Program-made: the position numbers and the translations under genes
Shown here: positions 12,274 to 21,198 of the stretch, one piece after another
How positions within the stretch are numbered: position 1 is the stretch's first letter
How the letters are laid out: each line of letters starts with the position of its first letter
Notes under the pieces: model-generated
The model's database searches: none
The model's input: the letters and a program-made list of their open reading frames with translations, nothing else
Told to the model about the DNA's origin: nothing
Assembly (NCBI GenBank): GCA_016584305.1
Contig: JACEEZ010001094.1
Coordinates: forward strand, 227,683 to 291,682
Length of the DNA stretch: 64,000 nt
Origin: Chionoecetes opilio
Taxonomy: Eukaryota; Arthropoda; Malacostraca; Decapoda; Majidae
Reading direction: 5' to 3'

Positions 12274-12759
12274 ACAGCAGTACATATTATATTGTGATAA
12301 GGAATCAGTGATATACAATGAAAAATCTAGTATAAGTATCTAATCTATCTATCTATGAACCTCACACTATCTTATCTACCTATCTATCAACCCCAGTCTA
12401 TCCTCCTAAGTATGCAAAGGAGACATATCAATAAATAACACTTCATAACACACACTAACATACACGACTTCCCTCCTAGTCAGTATTCATCAACCTCAGT
12501 CACCCTAACATACTACCAATCCCTCACCCCAGCCCCCTGCCTCAACGACCCCAGCCTGAAGGGAGGAGCCAGACCCCAGCCAGCGCCCCAGCCCCCTTGG
12601 TGGACCACTACACGGTACCCCTGGGGCAAGAAGTCCGGCACCTCACCCACTGCTGCCCCTGGGAAGGAGGGTGACGGAGGAGGAGCTTCTAGTGTTGTCC
12701 CTAGTAACCTTCTCCTCCTTCCATTTTTCCTCCTTCTAGTTACTCTTCACTGGTGTTAG
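2792..12759 (+). CDS. Cys-rich GPI-anchored extracellular protein, DUF7042/DUF7043 type (3' part of gene, five exons)
   Basis: Exons at 2792-2859, 4638-4721, 10400-10564, 11596-11793 and 12533-12759 join in frame (all four introns phase 1) and encode about 247 residues; the N-terminus and signal peptide lie left of the window. The joined protein has CPVAGEYSGVIPDNP, LCAKLYSDCNNPEIMFYTVF, EREYRCLGQW, YTYTERRDQASYECFAGE and DEIFIMEAGVNCQRG, the Cys/aromatic pattern I recall for uncharacterised arthropod proteins with DUF7042 and DUF7043 domains. After the domains comes a Pro/Thr/Gly-rich linker and a terminal GGGASS plus hydrophobic segment (LLLLPFFLLLVTLHWC) ending at the stop, which fits a GPI attachment signal; a type I membrane tail with no cytoplasmic part is the alternative. 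Molecular function is not known to me. Minisatellites lie close to most of its exon borders. Confidence 0.85.
2862..3870. repeat. 46-bp minisatellite, ~22 copies
   Basis: Units of CAAGCCTTCAATAGTTAAGG then GAGAAATAACCAAGTCAGTC and TTTAAA, with variants GGGGGA for AAGGGA and GGCAGTC for GTCAGTC. The first unit starts within a few bases of the splice donor at 2860. Region 3870-4208 after it holds no gene that I can see. Confidence 0.95.
4211..4566. mobile_element. TA-flanked MITE (Tc1/mariner-like)
   Basis: Inverted ends CAGTAAAACCT(T)CTCGTATTCGGAC flanked by TA at 4209-4210 and 4567-4568; inner TCCGAATAATG words also repeat. 356 bp with a poly(A) tract in the middle. No transposase. It lies in the intron just before the exon at 4638. 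Confidence 0.75.
4638..4721 (+). CDS. DUF7042-type gene, second visible exon
   Basis: Acceptor CTCCCCTACAG, donor GGAC|GTAAGT. Encodes PDLQESYQEGLCSSPASLTW then DSWVTQG, phase 1 on both sides. Confidence 0.8.
4770..5215. repeat. A-rich tandem repeat with TACTGTGTAGGCTACATCT core
   Basis: About ten copies of a 21-bp core TACTGTGTAGGCTACATCT(AT) separated by poly(A) spacers of varying length, in the intron after the exon at 4638-4721. Looks like serial expansion of a poly(A)-tailed unit. Confidence 0.9.
5440..5500. repeat. Interstitial (TTAGG)n patch
   Basis: GGTTAGGTTAGGTTAGGTTA followed by degenerate AAGTTAGGTTAC. The pentamer equals the ancestral arthropod telomere repeat. Similar patches are at 19793-19833 and through 56160-57660. 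Confidence 0.85.
5501..7140. other. Gene-free intron stretch with diverged duplications
   Basis: No exon seen. Two related blocks, about 5760-5930 and 6390-6560, share the words AACGGCATTG, GAGAGTTTTGATAT and GTAAACATCACTT. A clearer tandem duplication of about 114 bp x2 lies at 6615-6840 (CGAGTCATCACTATGTTTAC repeated). Confidence 0.7.
7190..7575 (+). mobile_element. LINE 3' end fragment, frameshifted
   Basis: Encodes LINE ORF2 C-terminal sequence: RRRVRGDLMEVFKWIKGYN, then after frameshifts FKLEKRRF, WFTKRVVNDWNGL and VFKRSLDKFMDG. The 3' end carries CTCACGGCCTCTTGTAGCTT, which recurs in reverse orientation at 59885-59960. Decayed; no intact ORF. Confidence 0.75.
8059..8269. mobile_element. 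TTAA-flanked MITE, copy B
   Basis: Best kept copy: 211 bp from TTAACCCTTCACGCCCAGAA to CTGGGCGTGAAGGGGTTAA, with TTAA at both ends. Same orientation as copy A (1842); copies C and D are inverted relative to it. Confidence 0.85.
8700..10145. repeat. 60-bp minisatellite, ~24 copies
   Basis: Unit is CACACACTTCCTTGCCAGG, GGTGGACAGGAATACACAGG, TAAATACAAGTCTGTTATT. Period is exactly 60 in most units, so long false ORFs exist in several frames (363 and 341 residues plus, 277 minus). Units alternate between ...ACACAGGTAAATA and ...ACACAGACAAATA. It lies in the intron that ends at the exon at 10400. The stretch 10146-10399 shows only T-rich intron. Confidence 0.97.
10400..10564 (+). CDS. DUF7042-type gene, third visible exon
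   Basis: Acceptor TTCCTGGCAG, donor GAGG|GTGAGT. Encodes VDRFRQSPCPVAGEYSG through FFCSNRSDVIE with four Cys. GC-rich coding sequence stands out from the flanking AT-rich intron. Phase 1 on both sides. Confidence 0.9.
11270..11560. repeat. 17/20-bp AT-rich tandem repeat
   Basis: Repeats of TTATCTATTGAGTTATG, some with an extra TTA. Ends about 35 bp before the acceptor of the exon at 11596, so it fills the branch-point region. Region 10565-11270 upstream is intron with short AAT repeats and no exon seen. Confidence 0.93.
11596..11793 (+). CDS. DUF7042-type gene, fourth visible exon
   Basis: Acceptor TTATGGCAG, donor CAAG|GTGAGG. Encodes REYRCLGQWSEGDITYTYTE through GLQALSYGMKLLKQ. The strongest family match in this gene. 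Phase 1 on both sides. Confidence 0.9.
11805..12275. repeat. (GTAGTG)n trinucleotide repeat
   Basis: Long array of GTA and GTG triplets on the plus strand, starting about 12 bp after the donor at 11794. The poly-Val and Leu/Pro ORFs here are artefacts. Confidence 0.97.
12533..12759 (+). CDS. DUF7042-type gene, terminal exon with GPI-type tail
   Basis: Acceptor CCCTCACCCCAG; stop TAG at 12757-12759. Encodes a last conserved Cys (APCLNDPSLKGG), a Pro/Trp/Thr linker, then small residues and a hydrophobic C-terminus. A (TG)n array begins 12 bp after the stop, so the 3' UTR starts in microsatellite. Confidence 0.8.
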
Positions 12760-12765
12760 ATGTAC

Positions 12766-12769
<4 letters not shown>

Positions 12770-12825
<56 letters not shown>

Positions 12826-12837
12826 GTGTATGTGTGT

Positions 12838-12929
<92 letters not shown>
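12770..12929. repeat. (TG)n microsatellite
   Basis: About 160 bp of TG repeat with three interruptions, beginning just after the stop of the DUF7042-type gene. Probably in its 3' UTR. Confidence 0.97.
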
Positions 12930-12931
<2 letters not shown>

Positions 12932-13191
12932 AGACCTGTACTAATATAATGGTCAATAATGTAGCTGAGTGTGTCCCTGTATCAATATCTAGGCCTAAAG
13001 TTTTCCCAGGAGTTCAAAAAGAGCAAAAATCTAACACCTGGTATCTTCACTATAAATCACATATATATATCTTCCTTATACCTAAAAAAATTACATACCA
13101 GCGTTTGTAAATTAGTATTATAACAAAATATAATACGTACCATGAGTCAATAACATAAGACATTTATATGAATAACTGTCAGAAGTATGAG

Positions 13192-13435
<244 letters not shown>

Positions 13436-13677
13436 AACTCTACGGCAAATCTACATATTTTCACTTACAATACAAACATGACCCCCCTCCTTGCCCCCTC
13501 ATGAGGTACACAATCAACAAGGTATTCTGGAACACAACCTTGACAAACAAGTCCTCAACGTGTCCTATTTCTTGACCTTCCATGACCACCAAAGCTTCTG
13601 TAAATGTAGGGTGCATTATCATGACACAATGCTCCTTCATAAAGCTATATATATATGCTATAACCAAGCTTGTATGG

Positions 13678-13889
13678 TTAACCCCTTCACATCCAGATCT
13701 TTCCTTTGCTATATAGAAACGTCTGTTGTTGAGCCATAAAATTACGAAAACTAACTGAATATACCGAATTAGCTAGTGGACAAGGATGCTAAACAGGTCA
13801 CAGCTATAAAACATTGCTTATATTCACTAAAATCATCTAATGGTACCCAGATTACAATGGGTATTACGTTCTGGGTCTCAAGGGGTTAA
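13678..13889. mobile_element. TTAA-flanked MITE, copy C
   Basis: 212 bp, TTAACCCCTTCACATCCAGA to TCTGGGTCTCAAGGGGTTAA, inverted relative to copies A and B. Perfect TTAA at both ends. Confidence 0.83.
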
Positions 13890-14985
13890 AAGTGAGGGTA
13901 CAGGAGTATGTGTATGATACTGCAACAACTATAATGAATGACTGTGAAGGTTTAAGGTTGTATAACGCGTTGGTCGAGTGAATGCCGCTTTGTTATTCAT
14001 AGTGTCTGCCTTTGTCCTGAAGAGTATCTGTCTGTCCTCGCTCTGAATGGACCTTCATGACGTATGCCTTTCAGCTCTGCATCTCAATATTTTTACAATG
14101 ATTTCATTTTACAACACATAGGAAAGCCTTTATTTATTGTGGCCTCACTATATGTACTAATTCAGGTCATTTTGATGGGTGAGTTACTGCTGCGGGCCAC
14201 AAGATTAATCCCTTGTGTTGCCATATATTCATCCCATATAACACTGTGTTGTATTTCTATATGAGTGGTTATGACAAGCATTATTGAGGATCACGATGAG
14301 GCAAAAGTTGACCCAGTACTTAATGTGACTGGACTAGAAATGTTACAAGAAGGCAAACACTTACTATCCTAAGAAGTGTTGGTGAGCAATCTCTCTTTCA
14401 CTGCTGAACACGTGAAGAGACTTTAACAGACTTTACACATCAGGAAAATGTTCAACACAAGTCTATAATAAACACTCACAAGTCTCAATGGAAAATGGGA
14501 CTGTCCCGCATTTATCGCGTTGAGGAGAAGCAGACGTTAAGAACAATATTGTGTTTCTTTGGTGATAGGGTGAGAATCATTCACTTTTCATGTCATGACC
14601 TATACTACAAGTAATCTATTTCAACCTTCTTAGAATACTCTCAGAATCTTTACCCTCAGATGTTTGACCTCAGGTTCACATTCTTGCCGTCATTCACTAC
14701 TTCCTTACACTTGACAACGAGCATCATCGCTACGGCACCCTGCGGCCCGTCTGCCTCCTCCGTGGGACTCCACCACACCACTGACTGACTGCTTCAAGGC
14801 TTTCACTACTGTGTAATTACCATCATGTATATATAGTGTTACGTGTACATAGTGTATATAGTTTTATGATGTATGTTCAACATGAATAAAAAGCCATGCT
14901 TCTATGCAATCAGAATTTTAACTTAAAGGCCCAAATTTAACGTTGTATATAAGCGTATGTAAACGTACCTTCCATCCTTCCTACA
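13890..14985 (+). other. Gene-free stretch, possible 3' UTR end with poly(A) signal
   Basis: No exon recognised. AATAAA at 14885-14890, after a GT/AT-rich run, could be a distal poly(A) signal for the DUF7042-type gene, whose stop is 2.1 kb upstream. Weak evidence; no closer AATAAA was noticed. Confidence 0.25.
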
Positions 14986-15600
14986 TGAGCCTCTAATCAC
15001 AGGCGCCAATACAGTATACAATTCCTGCCTGCACCACCACGGGCGAGGGCCAACCATCACAGCCCGCAAGTGAACCTCCAGGGCCTACCATCCAGAGCAT
15101 TTTTTAAGCAAATCTTACTGGGCGACATTCCTTGGATATCCAGAAGGGTGGTAGTAGGCATACCTGTTAAACTACAACTTTTTGGTATTATCTTCCCCAT
15201 TTCGTATGTCGTGTGACCCCTCCCCTCCTTTTCCATGCTGTGCTTATGAATCTTCCAGTGACAGCAAAAAAATTTCACTACGCAAACAATCGATGGGGTA
15301 TATATGGCGGCACAAGATTATATAGACAATAAAAGAAGAAATATATATAAATAATGATCATATGCAGTAATAAGAAGCACTTCTGGATCTTATGCACACA
15401 GACATGATGAGCCATTGCATCCAGTGAAGGATTTTATGAATAAATATCTTGTCGCCCAGTAGCTTAAAAATGTCCTTACTGGGTGACAGTTTTCCATCAC
15501 TGGGAGACCTTCTGGTCGCCCAGTTGGCATGTTAAAAAATTCACTGCTACCATCCCACACCTGGAGGTCACTGCCTACAGGCAATGTAGGCATAAATATA
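14986..15600 (+). mobile_element. SINE 3' body split by a hAT-like insertion
   Basis: 14986-15092 and 15555-15600 are two parts of one SINE copy, matching the fuller copy at 22506-22850 (TCCTGCCTGCACCACCA, AGTGAACCTCCAGGGCCTAC, then CTGGAGGTCACTGCCTACAG). The tRNA-like head is missing. The gap is the element at 15093-15546. Confidence 0.8.
15093..15546. mobile_element. Non-autonomous hAT-like element with 8-bp target duplication
   Basis: Ends are CAGAGCATTTTTTAA and, inverted, CAGTGAATTTTTTAA; an inner ACTGGGCGAC is also inverted. It is flanked by the perfect 8-bp duplication CTACCATC (15085-15092 and 15547-15554). CAG-type ends plus 8-bp duplication are the hAT signature. 454 bp, non-coding. 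A longer relative is at 60303-60898. Confidence 0.85.
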
Positions 15601-16570
15601 AGAAGAAAAAATCTAAATATAAAATTAAAAAGCTACACCAGGCCAATACATATCCTGAAAGGTTTGTGGGCCTAATGGTTCTGTTTATAATCATGACACT
15701 TTGCAATGGTCACTTGAATAAACAATCTAAACATTTAAATATCATCTTTGCATTGAAGTACAAGAACCGTGAAGAACAACGTGTTGAGAGAGTTTGTTGA
15801 GTGTTGCATCACTTTGTTCCAATCCTATGAGCAGGGCTTACCCGCAGGCCTCACTTATCACGTGGTACTGGTGCTTGCTGTTTGGGTACACATTAAATCA
15901 CACCTTGAACCGAGTCTTGTAGGTCACCATCATAGCAGTGAGTCGCTACATCACTGCACAAAGCTTTAAAGGAATCATTTATAATCTGAAAGATGCTTTA
16001 GTTAAAATAATAGTACTGTTCTTAAGTAACACTTGCCTTCACATTTTGCATTGGTTGTGGTCCTTGACACTGTGACCACCAAACCAGTGGATGGAGATGG
16101 GGAGAATGAGGCCTTCAAGCCTTTAAGTGTCTTCTTCCTTAACTAGCCAATCACTGCTTCACCTGGTGCAGTGTTGTAAGCATCCCTGCAACCAAAGGTA
16201 CTAATCACTACATGGCTTCCACCAACACATCATATGAAAAATATCATATTTACATTTACATCACATGCACTCATGCACTATTGTTTGATTTTAAATACTG
16301 ATCTTACTCACACTGTATCTTTGCTGGCAGGAGATATGTGTAGTGAAGTTATTACTGGAGCCAAACATTTCTTGTCAGGAGGTAGTACTGGAGGAAGGAG
16401 GAGCTGCAAAAGACTTCAGCCAAGGGGATTAGTTTCTTGGTTCCTGAGTGGTAAGGGGGCGGACATCCTAACACCCTAACACCCTACCCTAAGGAAAACA
16501 ATGCCATGGGTACGTTACATGCTGCATTCTTGTACGTTGCTGGAGCTCCTGCGATGTCTGGCAGTCCCGC
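15601..16570. other. Gene-free intergenic stretch
   Basis: No exon, repeat array or transposon end that I can support. ORFs here are short and match nothing I know. Confidence 0.5.
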
Positions 16571-16574
16571 GACG

Positions 16575-17130
16575 GCTTGCAAAACTTACCTGAAAATTGA
16601 AATGATTGTCACACTTAATTACCTTGCCCAATACATACAAGGAGGGGGGGGGGTCAAGGAGCCACTCAATTACAGATCAGTCTCTCTAACCACTGTGGTA
16701 GGGTAGTTATGTGAGACAATAGTTAAGACACAGATGGAAATAGTATCTGGAGTTCATGTCAGACAAACCATTCAGATTCACAGGTGGGAGTTGCTGTGTC
16801 TTAAGACTCTGACTCTTGACTCTGCAATGCCTCTCCTCAAGAAAGACTCACGGGGTACACACAAGGAAGAGAGGGATGGGTGGACTGAGCTTAATTAGTT
16901 TTGTAGAAAGCATTGGACAAAGTATCCTACAAGAGGTGGTTGTGGTTAAGTTAGTATGAAGAAGGACTGGATGGAAACGTCTTGGAACGCATGAAAGAAT
17001 TGCTTAAATATACATGTGTTAAAGAGTCAGAACAAGATTCCTAAACACGTAGGTGACACCAATGTCTTAGAATATCTGTTTGACAACATGAGAAAGCTTG
17101 ACATTGAACAGAAAACAACCAATTAAAACC
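16575..17130 (+). mobile_element. LINE reverse-transcriptase fragment
   Basis: Plus-strand words EPLNYRSVSLTTVVG then LCETIVKTQME match the N-terminal part of a LINE RT domain (NYRPVSLT-type motif); further downstream are frameshifted pieces. Heavily decayed, with a G9 run at 16644. Confidence 0.6.
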
Positions 17131-17739
17131 TCCCAAATTTTTAATGAATACCTACATAATTCAAGCACTGAGAGAAAAGAGAACTTTGTCAAACTTTGCA
17201 AAGGTTACAGAATACATCAATACATTTCACACCTGGAGGACAATACTCACCACAACTGAAGAGATGGGGAGGCAGGCGCTTCAGTGTGAGCCACGGATTG
17301 CCTCAAGCACTTCACCTTCCTGGGAAAAAAAAATCCACATTAGTATTTTCTTCACACTCTCCCTAATATAAGGCTTCAAGGTATTTACTGCACTTATTTG
17401 TGCCTCTAAACCAACACGCATCCTATTGGTTACGATATTGAGGTGAAAGACGGTGTTGAGGAATATGCCATGAGTGACGGGGGGGGGGGTTGAACAGGCA
17501 TGGAGAGGCAGGGTGTTGGGATAGGAAAGGTCTTGAAGGTTTCTCTGTCACCCCAGCAGTAACATTGCCAGGAGAGGCATCACAACTATGGATAGATAAA
17601 TAGAAAAACCAATGTCACATCATGACCCGCATAACACGTACAATATCCTGAACACCTAACACTGCCCTTCTCCTAGACGTCACTTATGTACCACTTCACA
17701 ACCACAGCAATTTTGCCTTAAAAAACAACACCTCGATTT

Positions 17740-18560
17740 GTAGGTACAGATATATGCCCTCGGTTTTCGAACATAATTCGTTCCCAAAAGTTGTTCTAAA
17801 ACCGAAACACATTTTCACACATTAATTAAGAAACAATATAAAATGTACCTTTGGAAAAAAGGTGGTCAGTGCACGCTAAACCCAGCCGGTGTAGCGATCT
17901 CACCAGCTACCCTTGGCCCGAGTAGCTACACCTCACAAATACGCACTGAAACACTGCTCCCTGGGTGAATAGTTGTTTGACAATTAGCGCATTTTCGTGA
18001 CGTTCACCGCCCTGGTTCAGTCCAGTCCGGACCGGGTCAGGGTGGACTGATGGTCGCGAAAATACATCGAGACTGGCCCCGTCCCATTCGTCGTTCCTAT
18101 TGGCTGGGGGATCGAGTGGGCGGTGCTGAACTGAACTGTGGAGGCGGCAGGCGTCCATCTTGTCAATATCCTTTTTGTCGTCCGCCTTTTAACCTGTGCT
18201 GAAGACTTTACAACTACCACGCCTGTGATACTATAGTCTTATGGTCGGCCATCATGGTGTTTCATGTCTTATCAGCAGCACGAGAAGCTCCTGGTCGCCT
18301 TCCCCGCTGACTGTAGTGAGCATGCGCCAGTTCTCCCCACACGGGTCCAACCTGTGTATACCACAATTGTGATCCTGGGCACATGGTGGAAACATTGAAT
18401 GTAGAGTAGTAATTACAGTAGAATATAGAACATATCAAGCGAATGTGCCTTTGCCTAGAACACTACCCTACCGGCCTACCTGTATACTGAAACACTGCTC
18501 CCTGGGTGAATAGTTGTTTGACGATGGAAAAAAATCAGATTGTGAGATCGCTACACCGGC
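17740..18560. mobile_element. Unclassified element with internal direct and inverted repeats
   Basis: GGTGTAGCGATCTCACCAG (17888) is inverted as GTGAGATCGCTACACCGGCC (18541). A ~40-bp block (CTGAAACACTGCTCCCTGGG plus TGAATAGTTGTTTGAC) occurs directly repeated at 17946 and 18485. No coding capacity recognised. Confidence 0.45.
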
Positions 18561-18720
18561 CATGAACTATTTCCCATCATTCGTCACTTTACCAATAGGT
18601 TTTTACTTTTTTTTCAGCACACAGTAATCACGGAGTACTTACCGAGGGTTGAACAGCAGCTTGTCGTACGTAGCTGTCGTTATTCATCCACGAGGGAGGC
18701 AATTATCAGCACGTACACCA

Positions 18721-19025
18721 CAGTTCAGTTGTGGGTCGGGAGTCAGGCCCTTTTTCAACGGCACTCCCTGACGTGTTTCTTCTTGCTGTCTGGGTCTTTA
18801 CTAGTTGTCTTCTCTTATTCTATCTTATTAGTTTCTTTCTTTTTCTTTCTTCTTATTTTCTCTGGTCATCCCAAAACTGTTGATTGTTCTTTTTGTTTCT
18901 TCAACATTCCCCTCTCCAAATAAATACTCCCCCACTATAGCCTCTTCCTCCTCTAGGTAAGGTTGTTGTAGCCTCACACTTTTCTTTCTTTCATTACTGT
19001 AGGCTGGACACCATAGCAGAAAATG
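18721..19025 (-). mobile_element. LINE 3' end, 5'-truncated (copy 2 of 3)
   Basis: Same family and orientation as 1311-1614, with the same GTGGGTCGGGAGTCAGGCCC 3' UTR and pentamer end CAGTTCAGTT. The coding part carries frameshifts. Confidence 0.75.
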
Positions 19026-20258
19026 TTTTAAGTAATGGCGTAATCACACAACGCGGCGGCAGCAGGGGCGGGAGTAGGCCGAGGAGAGGACGGCGAGGAG
19101 CACTGCGGTTATCGGAGTTTGACTGAAGATCCACGGAAAATTTGCCCAGTGTAATAACTGATACTAATTTACATCATTATTACATTTTTTTACGTATTTT
19201 AACTATTTACATTTGCGATGACTTGACATGAAATTCCTTATGATACGATGTCATATTTTCTCAGCAGTGATAAATGAAGCACAACTGATATTTGAAAGAA
19301 AAATAACAGGAAAGAGAGAAAAAAAAACATGCCATCCCAGCAGTGAAGAAATGAAGGCATCTCAAATGTAAACCTGCACAACAATAACAATACATTCCCA
19401 CACCGCGGCCTCCTGTCAGGCTGTCACCACGCCCACCGTCCTCCGCCTCCCCTGTGCCCCCCTGAGGATGACTGATCGTGACTGTGACTGGTACAGGTAT
19501 ACACCAGGCTGGCAGGGCGAGTAGCGTCCATCTCGACATCACTGCCCTCTAACCACAAGATAACAGCGAGATAGCAGCCTCCTGACAAGAGATACGGGGA
19601 CGAAGAGACAGCCAAGCAGCGATACAGGGCATGGTAAGGGACACAGGGACAGTGGTTGAGGCGCGGCGAGGGGTACAGGCAGGTAATCTCCTTAATATTA
19701 GCCAACTTATATATATTTTAGGTACCAGCCTATATTGGTAAATTGGTACTTTCAACCAGTAATTGGGTACGAGGTCAAAAGTACTCTTTTTTTGAGGTTA
19801 GGTTAGGTTAAAACATAAGGTTAGGTTAGGTTTCAATTTTTTTTTTCATTTTTTTTTTTTGGGTTTGCACAAAATAAAACTAGCACCATTAGAACAAGCA
19901 CCTATTGTAGGCCAAGAAAAAGTAGTTGGTGTCTCTGAAAACGAACGTGAAACTCTCCTCCATAATTACCCTTTTTTTTTCCCATGCATTTTGATGTGTT
20001 AAGAATAATGGCTACATTCAAAATCGTCGGAAATGCATAATTTTGCAGTTATCACCCCTCCATAAGCCCCCTCTGACCCTCTCCCTGCTCATAATATTTA
20101 CTTATTATTATATGCGGAAATGTGTCATGAAGATGATAGTTGGGTCAGTTTTTCTTTCTTATGTTCTCATGTAGGTTAACAAATGGATAAAGCATTCCTA
20201 CACTTGCCTGTCTGGGAAGTGGTGTACTGATTGTTTTGCCTTGTCCTTCCTACTCCAG
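19026..20258. other. Gene-free region upstream of KHK
   Basis: Holds a short GC-rich patch (19035-19110), a (TTAGG)n-like patch at 19793-19833 and poly(T). CTTGTCCTTCCTACTCCAG ending at 20258 could be a splice acceptor for a KHK exon carrying the 5' UTR; the transcription start was not located. Confidence 0.5.
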
Positions 20259-20382
20259 ATTGTGGGATCCATGTGGCTGCTCAAGGATTGAATCAGCTGG
20301 AAAACATAAAAAACAAAACAACTCCAGTGGCCAACGAAATACCACTCAACTTCTCCGATAGAACATGAGTCCAGCGTGAGTG

Positions 20383-20510
20383 ATGTCTGGGGATGCGAGC
20401 CTTGCCGGGTCTGTGCTGTGTGTCGGGCACGTGTGTGTGGACCTTGTGAACCTTTGCTCTTACTACCCTGAAGAAGATGCCAAGGTGGGCTCCACCACCA
20501 AGAACAACAG
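20383..20510 (+). CDS. KHK: KHK alternative first coding exon 1a
   Basis: Encodes MSGDASLAGSVLCVGHVCVD then LVNLCSYYPEEDAKVGS and TTKNN, ending AG|GTTAGT in phase 2. Aligned to human KHK it has seven extra residues between the Pro-x-Glu-Asp motif and the exon junction. A 5-codon upstream ORF (ATGAGTCCAGCGTGA, MSPA-stop) sits at 20365-20379. Possible acceptor at 20257-20258. Confidence 0.8.
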
Positions 20511-21157
20511 GTTAGTTGTGCTGGCTTTGTGCTGCCTAGTCAAGGAAGGGCAGAGCTTAGTCATCATGTTTGGGGGTATTGTCCTGTCATTCTTGCAATA
20601 GGAGCATGAAAGTTAGACCATACCCTAAGTATCCTTGGTTAGGAGTGAAGTTCTTTTCATATTCCATGATAAATTAGTGAAGCTGTAATTGTGTCAAGTA
20701 TTTTGCTAAATTTTAAAGTTGATAAATTTTCTACTTGTCATACATTTTTTTCTATACATTTTAATGTGTACTGTATCCTGTGTGATATAAGTGTATACTG
20801 CCAGACGGCCTGGCTTCCCTGGCCTGGCCTTGGGCACAGCAATGAGATTAGGCATAGGAACTATTTCAAAAGTGGGGCAAGCTCTCAAGACTTGGGTATC
20901 AATTTTTTACTTCCAAAAATATATTTTCAACAAAGATAAAAAGAGATAAACAATGTTCTAGTTGAGTCATCAAAGTAAGCACAGTAATGCTGAAATCACC
21001 CTCATCATGACTGAGGCATTAACACAGTCCTCACAAACTAAACGCATCACACACAAGGATAATGGAAATTAGCGGTTTATTCAAATTATTATATATCCTA
21101 CATTTTGTCTGAATTTTTCCATAATCCGTAATAGTTGGGTCCGTATCATCAAGGGTC

Positions 21158-21198
<41 letters not shown>

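Noticed and set aside
11785..12318. Poly-Val and Leu/Pro-rich ORFs
   Set aside because: Translations of a GTA/GTG triplet microsatellite in an intron.
19261..19755. Minus-strand ORFs of 93, 93 and 68 residues
   Set aside because: Overlapping frames in a GC-rich patch, no splice sites or family features that agree on one frame.
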